Shown: piece after piece, positions 7,762-16,065 of the stretch
Layout of the letters: the number at the start of each line of letters is the position of its first letter
How positions within the stretch are numbered: the first letter of the stretch is position 1
Source of the DNA: Clostridia bacterium
GTDB lineage: Bacteria; Bacillota; Clostridia; Lachnospirales; Lachnospiraceae
DNA length: 64,000 nt
Direction: 5' to 3'
Assembly (NCBI GenBank): GCA_003249225.1
Contig: QKJQ01000025.1
Coordinates: 1 to 64,000, forward strand
The notes under the pieces: generated by a model
The model's database searches: none
Told to the model about the DNA's origin: nothing
The model's input: the letters and a program-made list of their open reading frames with translations, nothing else
Translations under genes and position numbers: made by a program

Positions 7762-9265
7762 ATTTTTTTACCTGACTGTCCAGAAGTTCTGCCTGACTGG
7801 TCAGTTCAACGCCGGAAGAGGAGTTTTCCTCTGCTATAGCAGAAGTGTTTTGTATGACATCAGAGAACAGGTTGATTCCACGGTTGATCTCATCAATACT
7901 GGCGGTCTGCTCATTACTGAGCGCACTGATAGTTTCCATGAAGTCAGCCATGGAATTGATCCCTTTGATAATGCTGTTAAAAGATTCTGTGGTTTCCTCA
8001 GCAATCCTGGTACCACTGTTAACATTGGCTATAGAGATTTCAATCATTGCTGAGATTTCTTTTACGGATTTTGAGGCTTGTACGGCCAGGTTTTTGACTT
8101 CTTCCGCGACGACTGCAAAACCGCTTCCATATTTTCCGGCATGAGCAGCCTCGACCGATGCATTCAGTGCAAGAATGTTAGTCTGAAAAGCGATGTTGTC
8201 AATCACCATAATGATCTGTGAAATGTTCTGTGATGTTTTATTGATGTCTTTCATGGCATTCTGCATACGCAGTATCTGTTCTGAACCGGCCAGCGTATCC
8301 ATTTTTACCTTTTTGGCAAATGCGGAAGCTTTTTTTGAGCTTTCTGTATTTGCTTTCATTTTATTCGTAATCTCATTCAGACTTGTCGTAAGCTCCTCCA
8401 GTGTACTCGCCTGCTCGGTAGAACCCTGAGCAAGCGTCTGACTTGAATCAGAAATCTGCTTTGAACCATGATAGACTTCCGTGGATGCTAACGATATATG
8501 ATGAAGAACTTCATTCAGATTCTCAAGCATTCGATTAAAAGAACGTGCCAGTGAACCGATTTCATCGTTGGTCCAGACTTCAATGTCAAGTGTCAGATCT
8601 CCTTCTGCAATCTTACGGGTATTGCGTTCCAGTGAGGTCAAAGGAGCAGAGATCTTTGTGGAAAAGAACCAGATAATTGTAGAAAAGATCAGGATACCGG
8701 CAAGACTGAAAAGTACAAGTTTGAAGGTGAAATCAGCGGACATTTCATCATAAGGTGTATTTGGTACGCCAACATAAAGAATGCCGATGATCTGCTTCTG
8801 CGCATTTTTGATAGGACTGTAAATGGTCTGATTTTCAGTACCGACAACATTAGCAACACCAATGTAAGTTTCTCCGTTTTTTAATACAGTTTCGGCAACA
8901 ATTTCTGAAACCTGTGTTCCGACAGCACGCTTTCCTGTTTCCAGCACTACATTTGTCACCAGGCGGGTGTCACCTTGGAAAATCGTAACGGTATCTCCGG
9001 TAAGGGTTCCAATCGTATCAACAAGCTCGAACTGATTTTCAAAAGAAAAGTCACCTTTGTACAGGATATCGTTTTGTATCGACCATTCACCCGGGTAATA
9101 GGTATCGATGAGTTTACCGGCCAACGCAATATCGCTGGACAGCTTCGCCTGAGCAGATTTTAAAATCTTGTTTTTCATGTTGATTATGGAGAAAATACCG
9201 GTAACGGAGCAAAGAATAAAAATCATCAGCACAAATAGAAGAATGAGCTTAACTCGTAATTTCAT
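7742..9265 (-). CDS. Methyl-accepting chemotaxis protein with extracellular Cache-like domain
   Basis: A 507-residue membrane chemoreceptor. It has TM1 at about 7-29, an extracytoplasmic Cache-like sensor at about 30-185, TM2 at about 188-207 and a HAMP linker. A cytoplasmic four-helix signalling hairpin follows, whose tip contains AEEVKNLAVQASKSVKEI. It should couple ligand binding outside the cell to CheA through CheW. The start at 9265 was chosen because GGAGGT lies five bases upstream; an ATG 10 codons earlier overlaps that site. It lies between the sugar-uptake operon and the uxu genes, so it may sense the same uronate or oligosaccharide, but no motif proves that. Its implied motility genes are not in this window. 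Confidence 0.93.
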   Translation of the reverse strand: MKLRVKLILLFVLMIFILCSVTGIFSIINMKNKILKSAQAKLSSDIALAGKLIDTYYPGEWSIQNDILYKGDFSFENQFELVDTIGTLTGDTVTIFQGDTRLVTNVVLETGKRAVGTQVSEIVAETVLKNGETYIGVANVVGTENQTIYSPIKNAQKQIIGILYVGVPNTPYDEMSADFTFKLVLFSLAGILIFSTIIWFFSTKISAPLTSLERNTRKIAEGDLTLDIEVWTNDEIGSLARSFNRMLENLNEVLHHISLASTEVYHGSKQISDSSQTLAQGSTEQASTLEELTTSLNEITNKMKANTESSKKASAFAKKVKMDTLAGSEQILRMQNAMKDINKTSQNISQIIMVIDNIAFQTNILALNASVEAAHAGKYGSGFAVVAEEVKNLAVQASKSVKEISAMIEISIANVNSGTRIAEETTESFNSIIKGINSMADFMETISALSNEQTASIDEINRGINLFSDVIQNTSAIAEENSSSGVELTSQAELLDSQVKKFRLKKN

Positions 9266-9566
9266 AACATACCTCCACATGGTTAGGATGGGCATAAATG
9301 AACAACATTGGATCGGCTATCGATGTGCATTTCTCGGATACAGCGATTATTTTTTGTTGTATATATTTTTACAGAACAAGTATGTATTGTCTTAATGTTT
9401 TTGATTATAACAAAAAAATATATACGATACAAGATAAACCAAGAATTATACACGATAAAAGAAGTTTGATTTATCGTGAAACACAATAAAGAATGAAAAT
9501 GAAATAAATGCGCAAAACCTAAAGAAAAATGGTAACACATAACTAAAAATAGTATCAGTAGACCAT
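9266..9566. other. Intergenic region upstream of the chemoreceptor gene
   Basis: About 300 bp, very A/T rich, presumably carrying the minus-strand promoter of the chemoreceptor. I looked for a SigD/sigma-28-type site (TAAA...GCCGATAA) as expected for chemotaxis genes and did not find a convincing one; GCCGAT occurs near 9313 on the minus strand but without a properly spaced TAAA. No gene is visible. Confidence 0.4.
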
Positions 9567-9599
9567 AAAAAAAGAACAGCCTGTATCGCTGTTCTTTTT
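9567..9599 (-). terminator. Terminator after the fructuronate reductase gene
   Basis: A perfect 13-bp stem (AAAAAAGAACAGC at 9567-9579 with 9587-9599) and 7-nt loop, with A/T runs on both sides so that it can work in either direction. It lies eight bases beyond the stop of the minus-strand uxuB-type gene and is most likely its terminator. Confidence 0.85.
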
Positions 9600-9607
9600 T
9601 GAATGTA

Positions 9608-11224
9608 TTAGCCTAGTACATAACGGTTCAATGTGTTTCGTATGGCACCGGGAGCCTGTATCATCTGCGAGAAATAATCGCATATCAGAACATCCATTCC
9701 AATGGCATACAGATCGACTCCAAAGATGGCTTTGTTTTTAAGAATTGGTGCAAGAACCGCAGGAACATCTATCGTTTCTCCAAGCTTAATTCCGGCTACA
9801 GTAGGACATACGGTTGCAAGGAGAGGATCAGGACTTAATTCGAAGGGTTCGCCTTTGTCATCGATGCCCATCAGATAACGCAACCATCCAGCAAACACAA
9901 GGGGAATAAGCTTCAGAGAAGATACGTCAAGTTCCTGAGAGGCTATATAGGACTTGATGGTTTCGCCGAAACGGATTGCTAATTTTTGTGATGTGTCAGT
10001 CGCAATTCTCTGGGGAGAATCCGGCATGAATGGGTTTGGCAGGCGGGTCGTAATGACAGTATCGATGAACTCCTTCGGATCAAGAATTCCAGGATCAACC
10101 ACCACCGGAAGCCCTTCCACATAACCGATGTCTTTTGCCAGTTTCCTTAGTGCAGGATCTTTCATTTCCTCGGAGATGAGCTGGTATCCCAAAAGACAGC
10201 CATAAATCGCCAAAGATGTATGAAGAGGATTCAGACAGGTACATACTTTCATTTTTTCAACTTTATCGACCGTTTCTCTGTCGGTAAAGATAATTCCACC
10301 CTTTTCAAGGGGCGGTCTGCCATTGGGGAAAAGATCTTCGATAACAAGGTACTCACATTCTTCCGCATTAACAAAAGGAGCAATGTATGTCTTTTTTGTT
10401 GTAATGACAGGAGCAATGCCTTCCACACCGTCTTCCTGAAGCATTTTCTCAACAACTTCGCTGGGGCGGGGTGTAATCTTGTCAATCATGGACCAGGGAA
10501 ATGAGACCTTGGAAGGATCTGCCGTATAGCCATAAAATCCTTCTTTAACAAGTTCATTCTCTTCCCAGATCTTTGAAAATGCGGTTATGGCATTGTATAA
10601 TTTTGTTCCATTATGAGAACAGTTATCCATGCTGACCATGGAAAGGGGGAGCTGCCCAGCCAGAAAACGTTCATACAACAAGGCTGCGACCTTTCCGATA
10701 TAGCTGACAGGACGGGAAGGTCCATTTTCCATATCTGTTTTAACAGCAGGATACCATTCATTCTTGCTGTCGGTCAGAACGTAACCCTTTTCTGTAATGG
10801 TAAAGCTTGCCATCTGAAGTGTTGCATTCTGAAAGATTTCTTTTAGTCTGGCAAAGGAGACTTCATCTTCAGAATCCAGTATCAAAGATTCCGTGATACT
10901 TCCAATTACCTTTTTTTCAATGCTGCCATCTGCTTTTAACGTAGCGAGAATGTTATAATTCTGATAAGGCTGACAGATTTTTTCTACGATTTCATAATCA
11001 TATCCTTCTGCAACAACGATCCCGCGGTTTACCAGGCCGTTATGTAAAAGCTTCTCCACGACATTTGCCTGAAATGCACGGAAGATGTTACCTGCTCCAA
11101 AGTGTATCCAGACAGGACTTTTTGCTGTGTCTGCGATAACCTTGTCTCTGTTATACTCAGGAATCTGATAGCCGGCAGCTTTCCAGGCTTTTGCATCGGA
11201 CAATTCAGTAGCATTTAATTGCAT
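9608..11224 (-). CDS. uxuB: Fructuronate/tagaturonate reductase-like enzyme (long-chain mannitol dehydrogenase family)
   Basis: A predicted cytoplasmic NAD-dependent reductase of 538 residues. With mannonate dehydratase next door the expected reaction is D-fructuronate to D-mannonate. The N-terminal Rossmann segment contains WIHFGAGNIFRAF. The C-terminal catalytic helix holds the polyol-dehydrogenase signature K-x5-N-x2-H as K326, N332 and H335 (KVCTCLNPLH). It is somewhat longer than the usual ~480 residues. The start at 11224 (MQLNATEL) was chosen for AAAGAGG seven bases upstream; an upstream in-frame ATG adds 16 residues without a site. It lies downstream of uxuA on the same strand, 81 bp away, with a TTACTGCA/TGCAGTAA hairpin in the gap. 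Other polyol dehydrogenase activity in this family cannot be excluded. Confidence 0.87.
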   Translation of the reverse strand: MQLNATELSDAKAWKAAGYQIPEYNRDKVIADTAKSPVWIHFGAGNIFRAFQANVVEKLLHNGLVNRGIVVAEGYDYEIVEKICQPYQNYNILATLKADGSIEKKVIGSITESLILDSEDEVSFARLKEIFQNATLQMASFTITEKGYVLTDSKNEWYPAVKTDMENGPSRPVSYIGKVAALLYERFLAGQLPLSMVSMDNCSHNGTKLYNAITAFSKIWEENELVKEGFYGYTADPSKVSFPWSMIDKITPRPSEVVEKMLQEDGVEGIAPVITTKKTYIAPFVNAEECEYLVIEDLFPNGRPPLEKGGIIFTDRETVDKVEKMKVCTCLNPLHTSLAIYGCLLGYQLISEEMKDPALRKLAKDIGYVEGLPVVVDPGILDPKEFIDTVITTRLPNPFMPDSPQRIATDTSQKLAIRFGETIKSYIASQELDVSSLKLIPLVFAGWLRYLMGIDDKGEPFELSPDPLLATVCPTVAGIKLGETIDVPAVLAPILKNKAIFGVDLYAIGMDVLICDYFSQMIQAPGAIRNTLNRYVLG

Positions 11225-11247
11225 AAATATCCTCTTTCTGCACAGTT

Positions 11248-11269
11248 TTACTGCAGGTTCGTGCAGTAA
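11248..11269 (-). other. Intercistronic hairpin between uxuA and uxuB
   Basis: A perfect 8-bp inverted repeat TTACTGCA (11248-11255) / TGCAGTAA (11262-11269) with a 6-nt loop lies in the 81-bp gap between the two minus-strand genes. It has no U-tract, so it is probably an mRNA processing or stability element and not a terminator. Confidence 0.5.
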
Positions 11270-11305
11270 CAACGCATTTTATTTTTTACGTTAGAAGCGC
11301 TTCGA

Positions 11306-12370
11306 TCATGAATTCTTCGAGATAGCCTCCCAGAGGCCGTTCAGATAGGTCGCGCCAAGGGCACGGTCGTAAAGTCCATAACCGGGCATAGCTTTCTCAT
11401 CCCAGATCATACGGCCGTGATCCGGACGGATTGGTCCGGTAAACCCGATTTCATATAAAGCCTTCATGATTTCATACATATCAAAGGTACCATCGGAGGA
11501 AAGATGGGCAGCTTCTTCAAAGTCCGTCGGTGAGTTGAATTTCAGGTTTCTTACATGAGCAAAATGAATTCTTCCTTTTAAGGAACGGATCATATCAGGA
11601 AGATCGTTCGCAAGATTGGTTCCGTAGGAGCCGGAGCAGAAAGTAACTCCGTTATGCGGATTATTTACCATGTCCATCATACGGTGAATGTTTGTCTTAT
11701 TAATGATAATTCGGGGAAGACCAAACACGCTCCATGCAGGGTCGTCCGGATGAATTGCCATGTTGATGTTGTATTTGTCACAAGTCGGCATGATTTTCTC
11801 AAGAAAAAATTTAAGATTCTCAAAGAGCTTGTCGTCATCGATGTTCTCATACAGGGCAAACAGGTCTTTAATCTTTGCCATACGTTCAGGTTCCCAGCCT
11901 GGCATGACTGTGCCATTTGTATCGGAGGAAATGGACGCGAACATGTTTTCTGGATTCAGGGCATCAACGGTTTCCTGAGAATAAGCCAGAACAGTCGAGC
12001 CATCCGGGCGCATTCTGGCAAGTTCTGTACGAGTCCAGTCAAAAACAGGCATAAAGTTGTAACATACCAGATGGATGTCTTCTTTACCAAGATTTTCAAG
12101 TGTTTCAATATAATTAGCAATGTACAGGTCTCTGTCCTTTGAGCCAGTCTTTATGGCATCATGAACATTAACACTCTCAATACCGGAGACATGAAGACCG
12201 GAAGCTTCTACTTCTTCTTTCATAGCCCTGATGCGTTCCCGGCTCCAGACTTCTCCGGGCTTGGTGTCGTAAAGTGTTGTTATTACACCGGTAACCCCGG
12301 GAATCTGGCGAATTTGTTTTAAGGTTACGGTATCGAATTTTGAACCGTACCAGCGTAAGGTCATTTCCAT
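11306..12370 (-). CDS. uxuA: Mannonate dehydratase
   Basis: Converts D-mannonate to 2-keto-3-deoxygluconate in hexuronate catabolism. The 354-residue TIM-barrel protein begins with the typical MEMTLRWYG and shows family segments such as GVITTLYD, the helical VSGIESVNVHDAIKTG, YNFMPVFDWTRT and AIHPDDPAWSVFGLPRI, ending with RPDHGRMIWDE. The start at 12370 was preferred over 12382 because GGAG lies seven bases before it. It is the first gene of a two-gene minus-strand unit with uxuB and is divergent from an AraC regulator. Identity is strong from sequence feel and context. Confidence 0.93.
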   Translation of the reverse strand: MEMTLRWYGSKFDTVTLKQIRQIPGVTGVITTLYDTKPGEVWSRERIRAMKEEVEASGLHVSGIESVNVHDAIKTGSKDRDLYIANYIETLENLGKEDIHLVCYNFMPVFDWTRTELARMRPDGSTVLAYSQETVDALNPENMFASISSDTNGTVMPGWEPERMAKIKDLFALYENIDDDKLFENLKFFLEKIMPTCDKYNINMAIHPDDPAWSVFGLPRIIINKTNIHRMMDMVNNPHNGVTFCSGSYGTNLANDLPDMIRSLKGRIHFAHVRNLKFNSPTDFEEAAHLSSDGTFDMYEIMKALYEIGFTGPIRPDHGRMIWDEKAMPGYGLYDRALGATYLNGLWEAISKNS

Positions 12371-12610
12371 AGTAAACTCCATTTCTGTGCATTTTCTTCA
12401 CACATGATTAATTTGTACTGTGCGTGTGACTGCAGACTTTTGCGGCTCGCAGCCAAAGGTTGTATCTGTTTTTATTATAGGCTGTTTACTGAAAATATAA
12501 ATTGCCTTGATTGCTGCGAACATTGCAAAAGTTGCGGTTATCTGATAGGATGGTTACAGAGCTATCGGTTGTACTAACGCCATTTCCAAGAAACAGGAGG
12601 AAAGGAAGCA
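12371..12610. promoter_or_regulatory. Divergent control region between uxuA and the AraC regulator
   Basis: A 240-bp gap from which uxuAB is read leftwards and the AraC-type gene rightwards. It should contain both promoters and the AraC operator. I could not define a clear pair of direct repeats; the AGGAGGAAAGGAAG stretch at its right end is the ribosome site of the AraC gene. Confidence 0.45.
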
Positions 12611-13483
12611 TTGAAAGAAACACTGCAGACTGCATTCAGCAAACGACAGTATATGCTGTCGAAAGATTTTGAGATATATTACTACAGTAATCGTGATTTC
12701 ACACAGGTGGAGAATCATAAGCATAATTATTATGAATTCTACTTTTTTTTAGAGGGCGATATATCCATTGTGATTGAAGGAGTTCCTCATCGCCTGATTC
12801 CGGGCGATGTCGTACAGATACCACCAGGTGTAAGCCATTATGCGGTCAGCCATTGCACGGATAAGGCTTATCGAAGATTTGTTTTCTGGATCAGTCAGGA
12901 ATATTGTCAGAGACTAATGGATCAATCGGTATGCTACGGTTATATCCTTCAGCATGTTGCGGTCAGTAAAGAATATATATTACATACAGATGTTGTTACT
13001 TTCAACACCATTCAGGCAAAGATCATTCAGTTGATCGAAGAGATCCATGGAAACCAGTTCGCAAAAGATGAAAAGATTGTTCTTTGCGTAAATGACCTGA
13101 TGCTTCATCTGAACAGGACCATGTACCAGAAAAACCATGGGACCAGTCAGGCAGAAGGTAACAGCCTGTACCAGAACATAGTATATTATATTGAAAGTCA
13201 TCTGGAAGATGAACTGACGCTTGATGAAATAGGGAATGCTTTCTTTGTCAGTAAGTATCATATCGCACATATTTTTAAAGAGAATATGGGAATCTCGGTG
13301 CGGCAGTACATTTCGAAAAAAAGACTGAAGGTCTGCAAAGAAGCAATTGAAAGCGGAATGAGCATCAAAGAAGCTTTTCTTGTATCTGGGTTCAAAGAAT
13401 ATTCCAGCTTCTTTCGGGCTTTTCGAAAAGAGTTCGGTATATCACCGGCAAAGCTGCAGCAGTCTTTCAAAGCACCATTTTAA
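12611..13483 (+). CDS. AraC family transcriptional regulator with cupin sensor
   Basis: A 290-residue DNA-binding activator or repressor. The N-terminus (about 10-110) is a cupin-type sugar-binding domain, with HKHNYYEFYFFLEG and IPGDVVQIPPGVSH visible. The C-terminal ~100 residues contain the two AraC helix-turn-helix motifs (DEIGNAFFVSKYHIAHIFKE and the segment ending FRAFRKEFGISPAKL). The start is a TTG at 12611 behind a long AGGAGGAAAGGAAG site; the first ATG would be 14 codons later. It is divergent from uxuAB and next to the uronate genes, so uronate-responsive control of these genes is the natural inference. Confidence 0.9.
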   Translation: MKETLQTAFSKRQYMLSKDFEIYYYSNRDFTQVENHKHNYYEFYFFLEGDISIVIEGVPHRLIPGDVVQIPPGVSHYAVSHCTDKAYRRFVFWISQEYCQRLMDQSVCYGYILQHVAVSKEYILHTDVVTFNTIQAKIIQLIEEIHGNQFAKDEKIVLCVNDLMLHLNRTMYQKNHGTSQAEGNSLYQNIVYYIESHLEDELTLDEIGNAFFVSKYHIAHIFKENMGISVRQYISKKRLKVCKEAIESGMSIKEAFLVSGFKEYSSFFRAFRKEFGISPAKLQQSFKAPF

Positions 13484-13540
13484 ATTCATTTTAGGTTCCT
13501 GTGCTATTCTGTTTACAGAGACGAATCAATATTCTTATAT

Positions 13541-13675
13541 AAATGCGCAGAAGACGTGCGCAGATAGGAGTTAAACATGAAATAGAATGCTATTTCATGC
13601 AGCAAGTTTGTACCTCGCAAGGTACTCTCGTACAAACTTGAAATGCGCAGAAAACATGCGCAGATAGGAGTTAAC
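13541..13675 (+). repeat. Duplicated leader element, copy 2, ahead of the response regulator
   Basis: A ~42-nt leader is present twice (13541-13583 and 13641-13682). Each copy has TGCGCA-N7-TGCGCA, GATAGGAG and an ATGAAAT start. The first copy encodes only Met-Lys-stop (ATG 13577, TAG 13583). Between the copies lie two perfect hairpins. One is ATGAAATAG (13577-13585) with CTATTTCAT (13590-13598). The other is CAAGTTTGTAC (13603-13613) with GTACAAACTTG (13630-13640), with CCTCGCAAGG in its loop. The true start of the response regulator is in the second copy. Confidence 0.75.
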
Positions 13676-14353
13676 ATGAAATTACTTTTTGCGGAAGACG
13701 ACAGGGATGTATCGAAAGCTGTTGCGACCTTGCTGACGAAGAACCACTATACAGTGGATACAGTTTTTAATGGAAAAGATGCACTTGATTATTTACTGAG
13801 CGGTGACTATGATATGGCGATTCTGGACATTATGATGCCTGGGATGGATGGGAGAGATGTTGTAAGAGAAGTAAGAAAAGCCGGTAAGAAATTACCGGTC
13901 ATGATGCTTACAGCGATGGGAGAAATCGATGACAAGATTACCGGACTTGATGCCGGTGCGGATGATTATCTCGCAAAACCATTTGCCGGAGGTGAATTAC
14001 TTGCCAGAATTCGTGCCCTCTCAAGACGTACGGACAGTTTTACACCGGATATAAAGAGTTATGGTGATATAAGTCTTAATCGGAATAATTTTCAGCTGTC
14101 CTGTGGGAAAAAGCATGTAAATCTTGGTAACAAGGGCTTCCAGATGATGGAGATGTTCATACTGTCACCACATAACATCATATCGGCGGAACAGTTCATG
14201 GAACACATCTGGGGTTGGGAGTCGGATGCAGAGATCAATGTTGTGTGGGTAAATATATCATTTTTAAGAAAGCAGCTTGATAAGATAGGTTCAAAGGCAG
14301 AGATACGAGTTGTCAGGGGTGCCGGATACACCCTGGGAGGCTTTGATGATTAG
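13676..14353 (+). CDS. OmpR-family response regulator
   Basis: A 225-residue two-component regulator. The receiver domain (1-115) has acidic residues E7, D8 and D9, phospho-acceptor D51 (ILDIMMPG), T79 and K101 (LAKPF). The C-terminal winged helix (about 130-222) ends with the typical RVVRGAGYTL. The start at 13676 follows GATAGGAG in the second copy of a duplicated leader; the longer frame from 13643 would translate the hairpin. It overlaps the downstream histidine kinase by 8 bp, so the two form an operon. Targets are unknown; the genes immediately downstream are candidates. Confidence 0.94.
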   Translation: MKLLFAEDDRDVSKAVATLLTKNHYTVDTVFNGKDALDYLLSGDYDMAILDIMMPGMDGRDVVREVRKAGKKLPVMMLTAMGEIDDKITGLDAGADDYLAKPFAGGELLARIRALSRRTDSFTPDIKSYGDISLNRNNFQLSCGKKHVNLGNKGFQMMEMFILSPHNIISAEQFMEHIWGWESDAEINVVWVNISFLRKQLDKIGSKAEIRVVRGAGYTLGGFDD

Positions 14354-15737
14354 AAAAGTTCAGATAAAATTCGTAATTAGCGCGATGGCTGCCATAACTA
14401 CCGTTACCTTAGTACTGGTGGTTCTGATCAATGCGGTCAATTACTATCAGGTCAGCAAAAATTTCAGCGAAATTATAACCGAAATTGCTGAAACAGAAAA
14501 TACAGACGGTTTCAATTTTTTCCCTGCATCGGATGCTGCATCTGACAACACAGCAGATAATATAACGGATAATTCAACAGATAATTCATCTGACAATACA
14601 ATGGATAAAACAACCGAATTCGGTTTATCTGATTCAACGGATCTATCCGCAGACAAGGGAACACCGTTCGATACAGAGTTTCAGGATCGTGACCTGAAGA
14701 TGGGAAGACATTCTGCGCTGACCCAGTATTCAAGCCGGTTCTTTAGTGTACGGATCATCAGCGGTACCGAACAGGTCATGATGGAAAATGATAACATCAT
14801 AGACAGCGACGAAGCCGTTCTCCTCGCGGAACAGGTCCTTAACGATTCACAAAGCGAAGGATATATAGAAGGATATCGATATCTTGTGATAGCAGACGGT
14901 GAAGATCGATGGATCTATTTTCTTGATTGTTCAACCGAGATAGAGGCATTAAAATCCCTGCTTACGACATCTGCAGTGGTAGGCGGTATAGGAATCCTGC
15001 TTTCCTTTGTTTTTGTATTTTTTATGTCGGGAAAAGCCATTTGGCCCTTGAAAATGAGCATGGAAAAGCAGAAGCGTTTTATAACCGATGCCGGACATGA
15101 ATTAAAAACACCACTTTCCGTTATTGCGACCAATATGGATATTCTTGATATGGATCTGGGTGAAAATGAATGGGTCGCAGGGACAAGGCGTCAGGTAATT
15201 AAGCTTAGAAAGCTTGTGAACAACCTGATTTCATTGTCAAAGATGGAGGAAAATCAGACAGAGCTTGAATTGATGCCGTTCTCAGCAAGCGATGCCGCGA
15301 ATGAATGCGTGGAGTCATTTACCGGACAGGCAAGGATGGATGGGAAAAAACTTGAGTATCAGATTGAAGAGAATTTGTCAGCGGTTGGAGACGAATCGAC
15401 GGTGCGGCAGCTGTTTGCGATCCTTTGTGACAATGCAGTTAAATACGCGGAAGGTGAAAACCGGATCAGAATTCGATTATATAAGGAAGGAAGAAAGATA
15501 ATCTTTGAGACCTCAAATGACTGGAACCAGGAAATAGAACCGAAACAATTAGAAAGAGTATTTGACCGTTTTTATCGGAGTGATGCATCAAGAAACAAAG
15601 ATGGGAACCGGAATGGCTATGGTCTTGGTCTCTCGATTGCCAAAGCAATTGCTGAAAAAAACCGTGCTCAGCTTCAGGTCAGCCAGAATGCTGCAAAGGA
15701 AATTGTATTTCAGGTCATACTGAGAGGTGAAAAATGA
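14346..15737 (+). CDS. Sensor histidine kinase
   Basis: A 463-residue membrane kinase that should phosphorylate the preceding regulator. TM1 is at about 12-31, an extracytoplasmic region at 32-205, TM2 at about 206-227, the HisKA box with phospho-accepting H251 (DAGHELKTP), then the ATPase domain with N, G1 and G2 boxes (DNAVKYA near the middle and GYGLGLSIAKAI near the end). Oddly, residues 63-88 form an xxDN tetrapeptide repeat (TADN, ITDN, STDN, SSDN), a low-complexity acidic stretch outside the cell. ATG 14346 lies inside the last codons of the regulator gene behind GGAGG. Confidence 0.93.
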   Translation: MIRKVQIKFVISAMAAITTVTLVLVVLINAVNYYQVSKNFSEIITEIAETENTDGFNFFPASDAASDNTADNITDNSTDNSSDNTMDKTTEFGLSDSTDLSADKGTPFDTEFQDRDLKMGRHSALTQYSSRFFSVRIISGTEQVMMENDNIIDSDEAVLLAEQVLNDSQSEGYIEGYRYLVIADGEDRWIYFLDCSTEIEALKSLLTTSAVVGGIGILLSFVFVFFMSGKAIWPLKMSMEKQKRFITDAGHELKTPLSVIATNMDILDMDLGENEWVAGTRRQVIKLRKLVNNLISLSKMEENQTELELMPFSASDAANECVESFTGQARMDGKKLEYQIEENLSAVGDESTVRQLFAILCDNAVKYAEGENRIRIRLYKEGRKIIFETSNDWNQEIEPKQLERVFDRFYRSDASRNKDGNRNGYGLGLSIAKAIAEKNRAQLQVSQNAAKEIVFQVILRGEK

Positions 15738-15788
15738 CTGTAAATTGTTTCCAAGAGCATGCCATACACAAGTATTGAATAGTCAAAT

Positions 15789-15840
15789 AAAACAAAAACC
15801 ATTGGAGTGTATATTTATTCCGATGGTTTTTGTTTTATTT
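15789..15840 (+). terminator. Terminator after the two-component operon
   Basis: A 14-bp perfect stem (AAAACAAAAACCAT at 15789-15802 with 15823-15836) with a 20-nt loop and a trailing T-run. It closes the regulator/kinase transcript and could also act leftwards, though no minus-strand gene ends here. Confidence 0.85.
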
Positions 15841-15993
15841 ACAGATAAATGAAGTAAATATAAAATATAAATAATTAATAGCTGAAAAATATCTAAAATG
15901 TATCTGCGATATGATATGGTAAGAACGCTTACTACCATTCTAAAAGGAAACATCACGAAATAACATAAAAGCATTCACGAAAAGAGAAGAATC

Positions 15994-16065
15994 ATGACAA
16001 GCAACGATGTTACGTTACAAACACAAGGACATCACAAAGTTCAGGATCAAGGAGGTGGTGATTGA
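15994..16065 (+). CDS. 23-residue small ORF coupled to the next gene
   Basis: ATG at 15994 with AAAGAGAAG upstream, ending with TGA at 16063-16065 directly before the ATG of the 173-residue gene (TGAATG). The peptide is hydrophilic (Thr, Gln, His, Gly, Asp) with no hydrophobic core. Its last codons (Gly-Gly-Gly-Asp) are the ribosome site GGAGGTGGTGAT of the next gene, so translation of this ORF would pass straight through that site. It may be a leader peptide or a genuine small protein. Whether it is translated is not shown by sequence alone. Confidence 0.5.
   Translation: MTSNDVTLQTQGHHKVQDQGGGD

Noticed and set aside
9296..9420. A sigma-28 promoter for the chemoreceptor gene.
   Set aside because: GCCGAT is present on the minus strand but the upstream TAAA element is missing at the required distance.
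13643..13675. An N-terminal extension of the response regulator starting at ATG 13643.
   Set aside because: It would translate the TGCGCA hairpin and the ribosome site; the receiver domain starts naturally at 13676.
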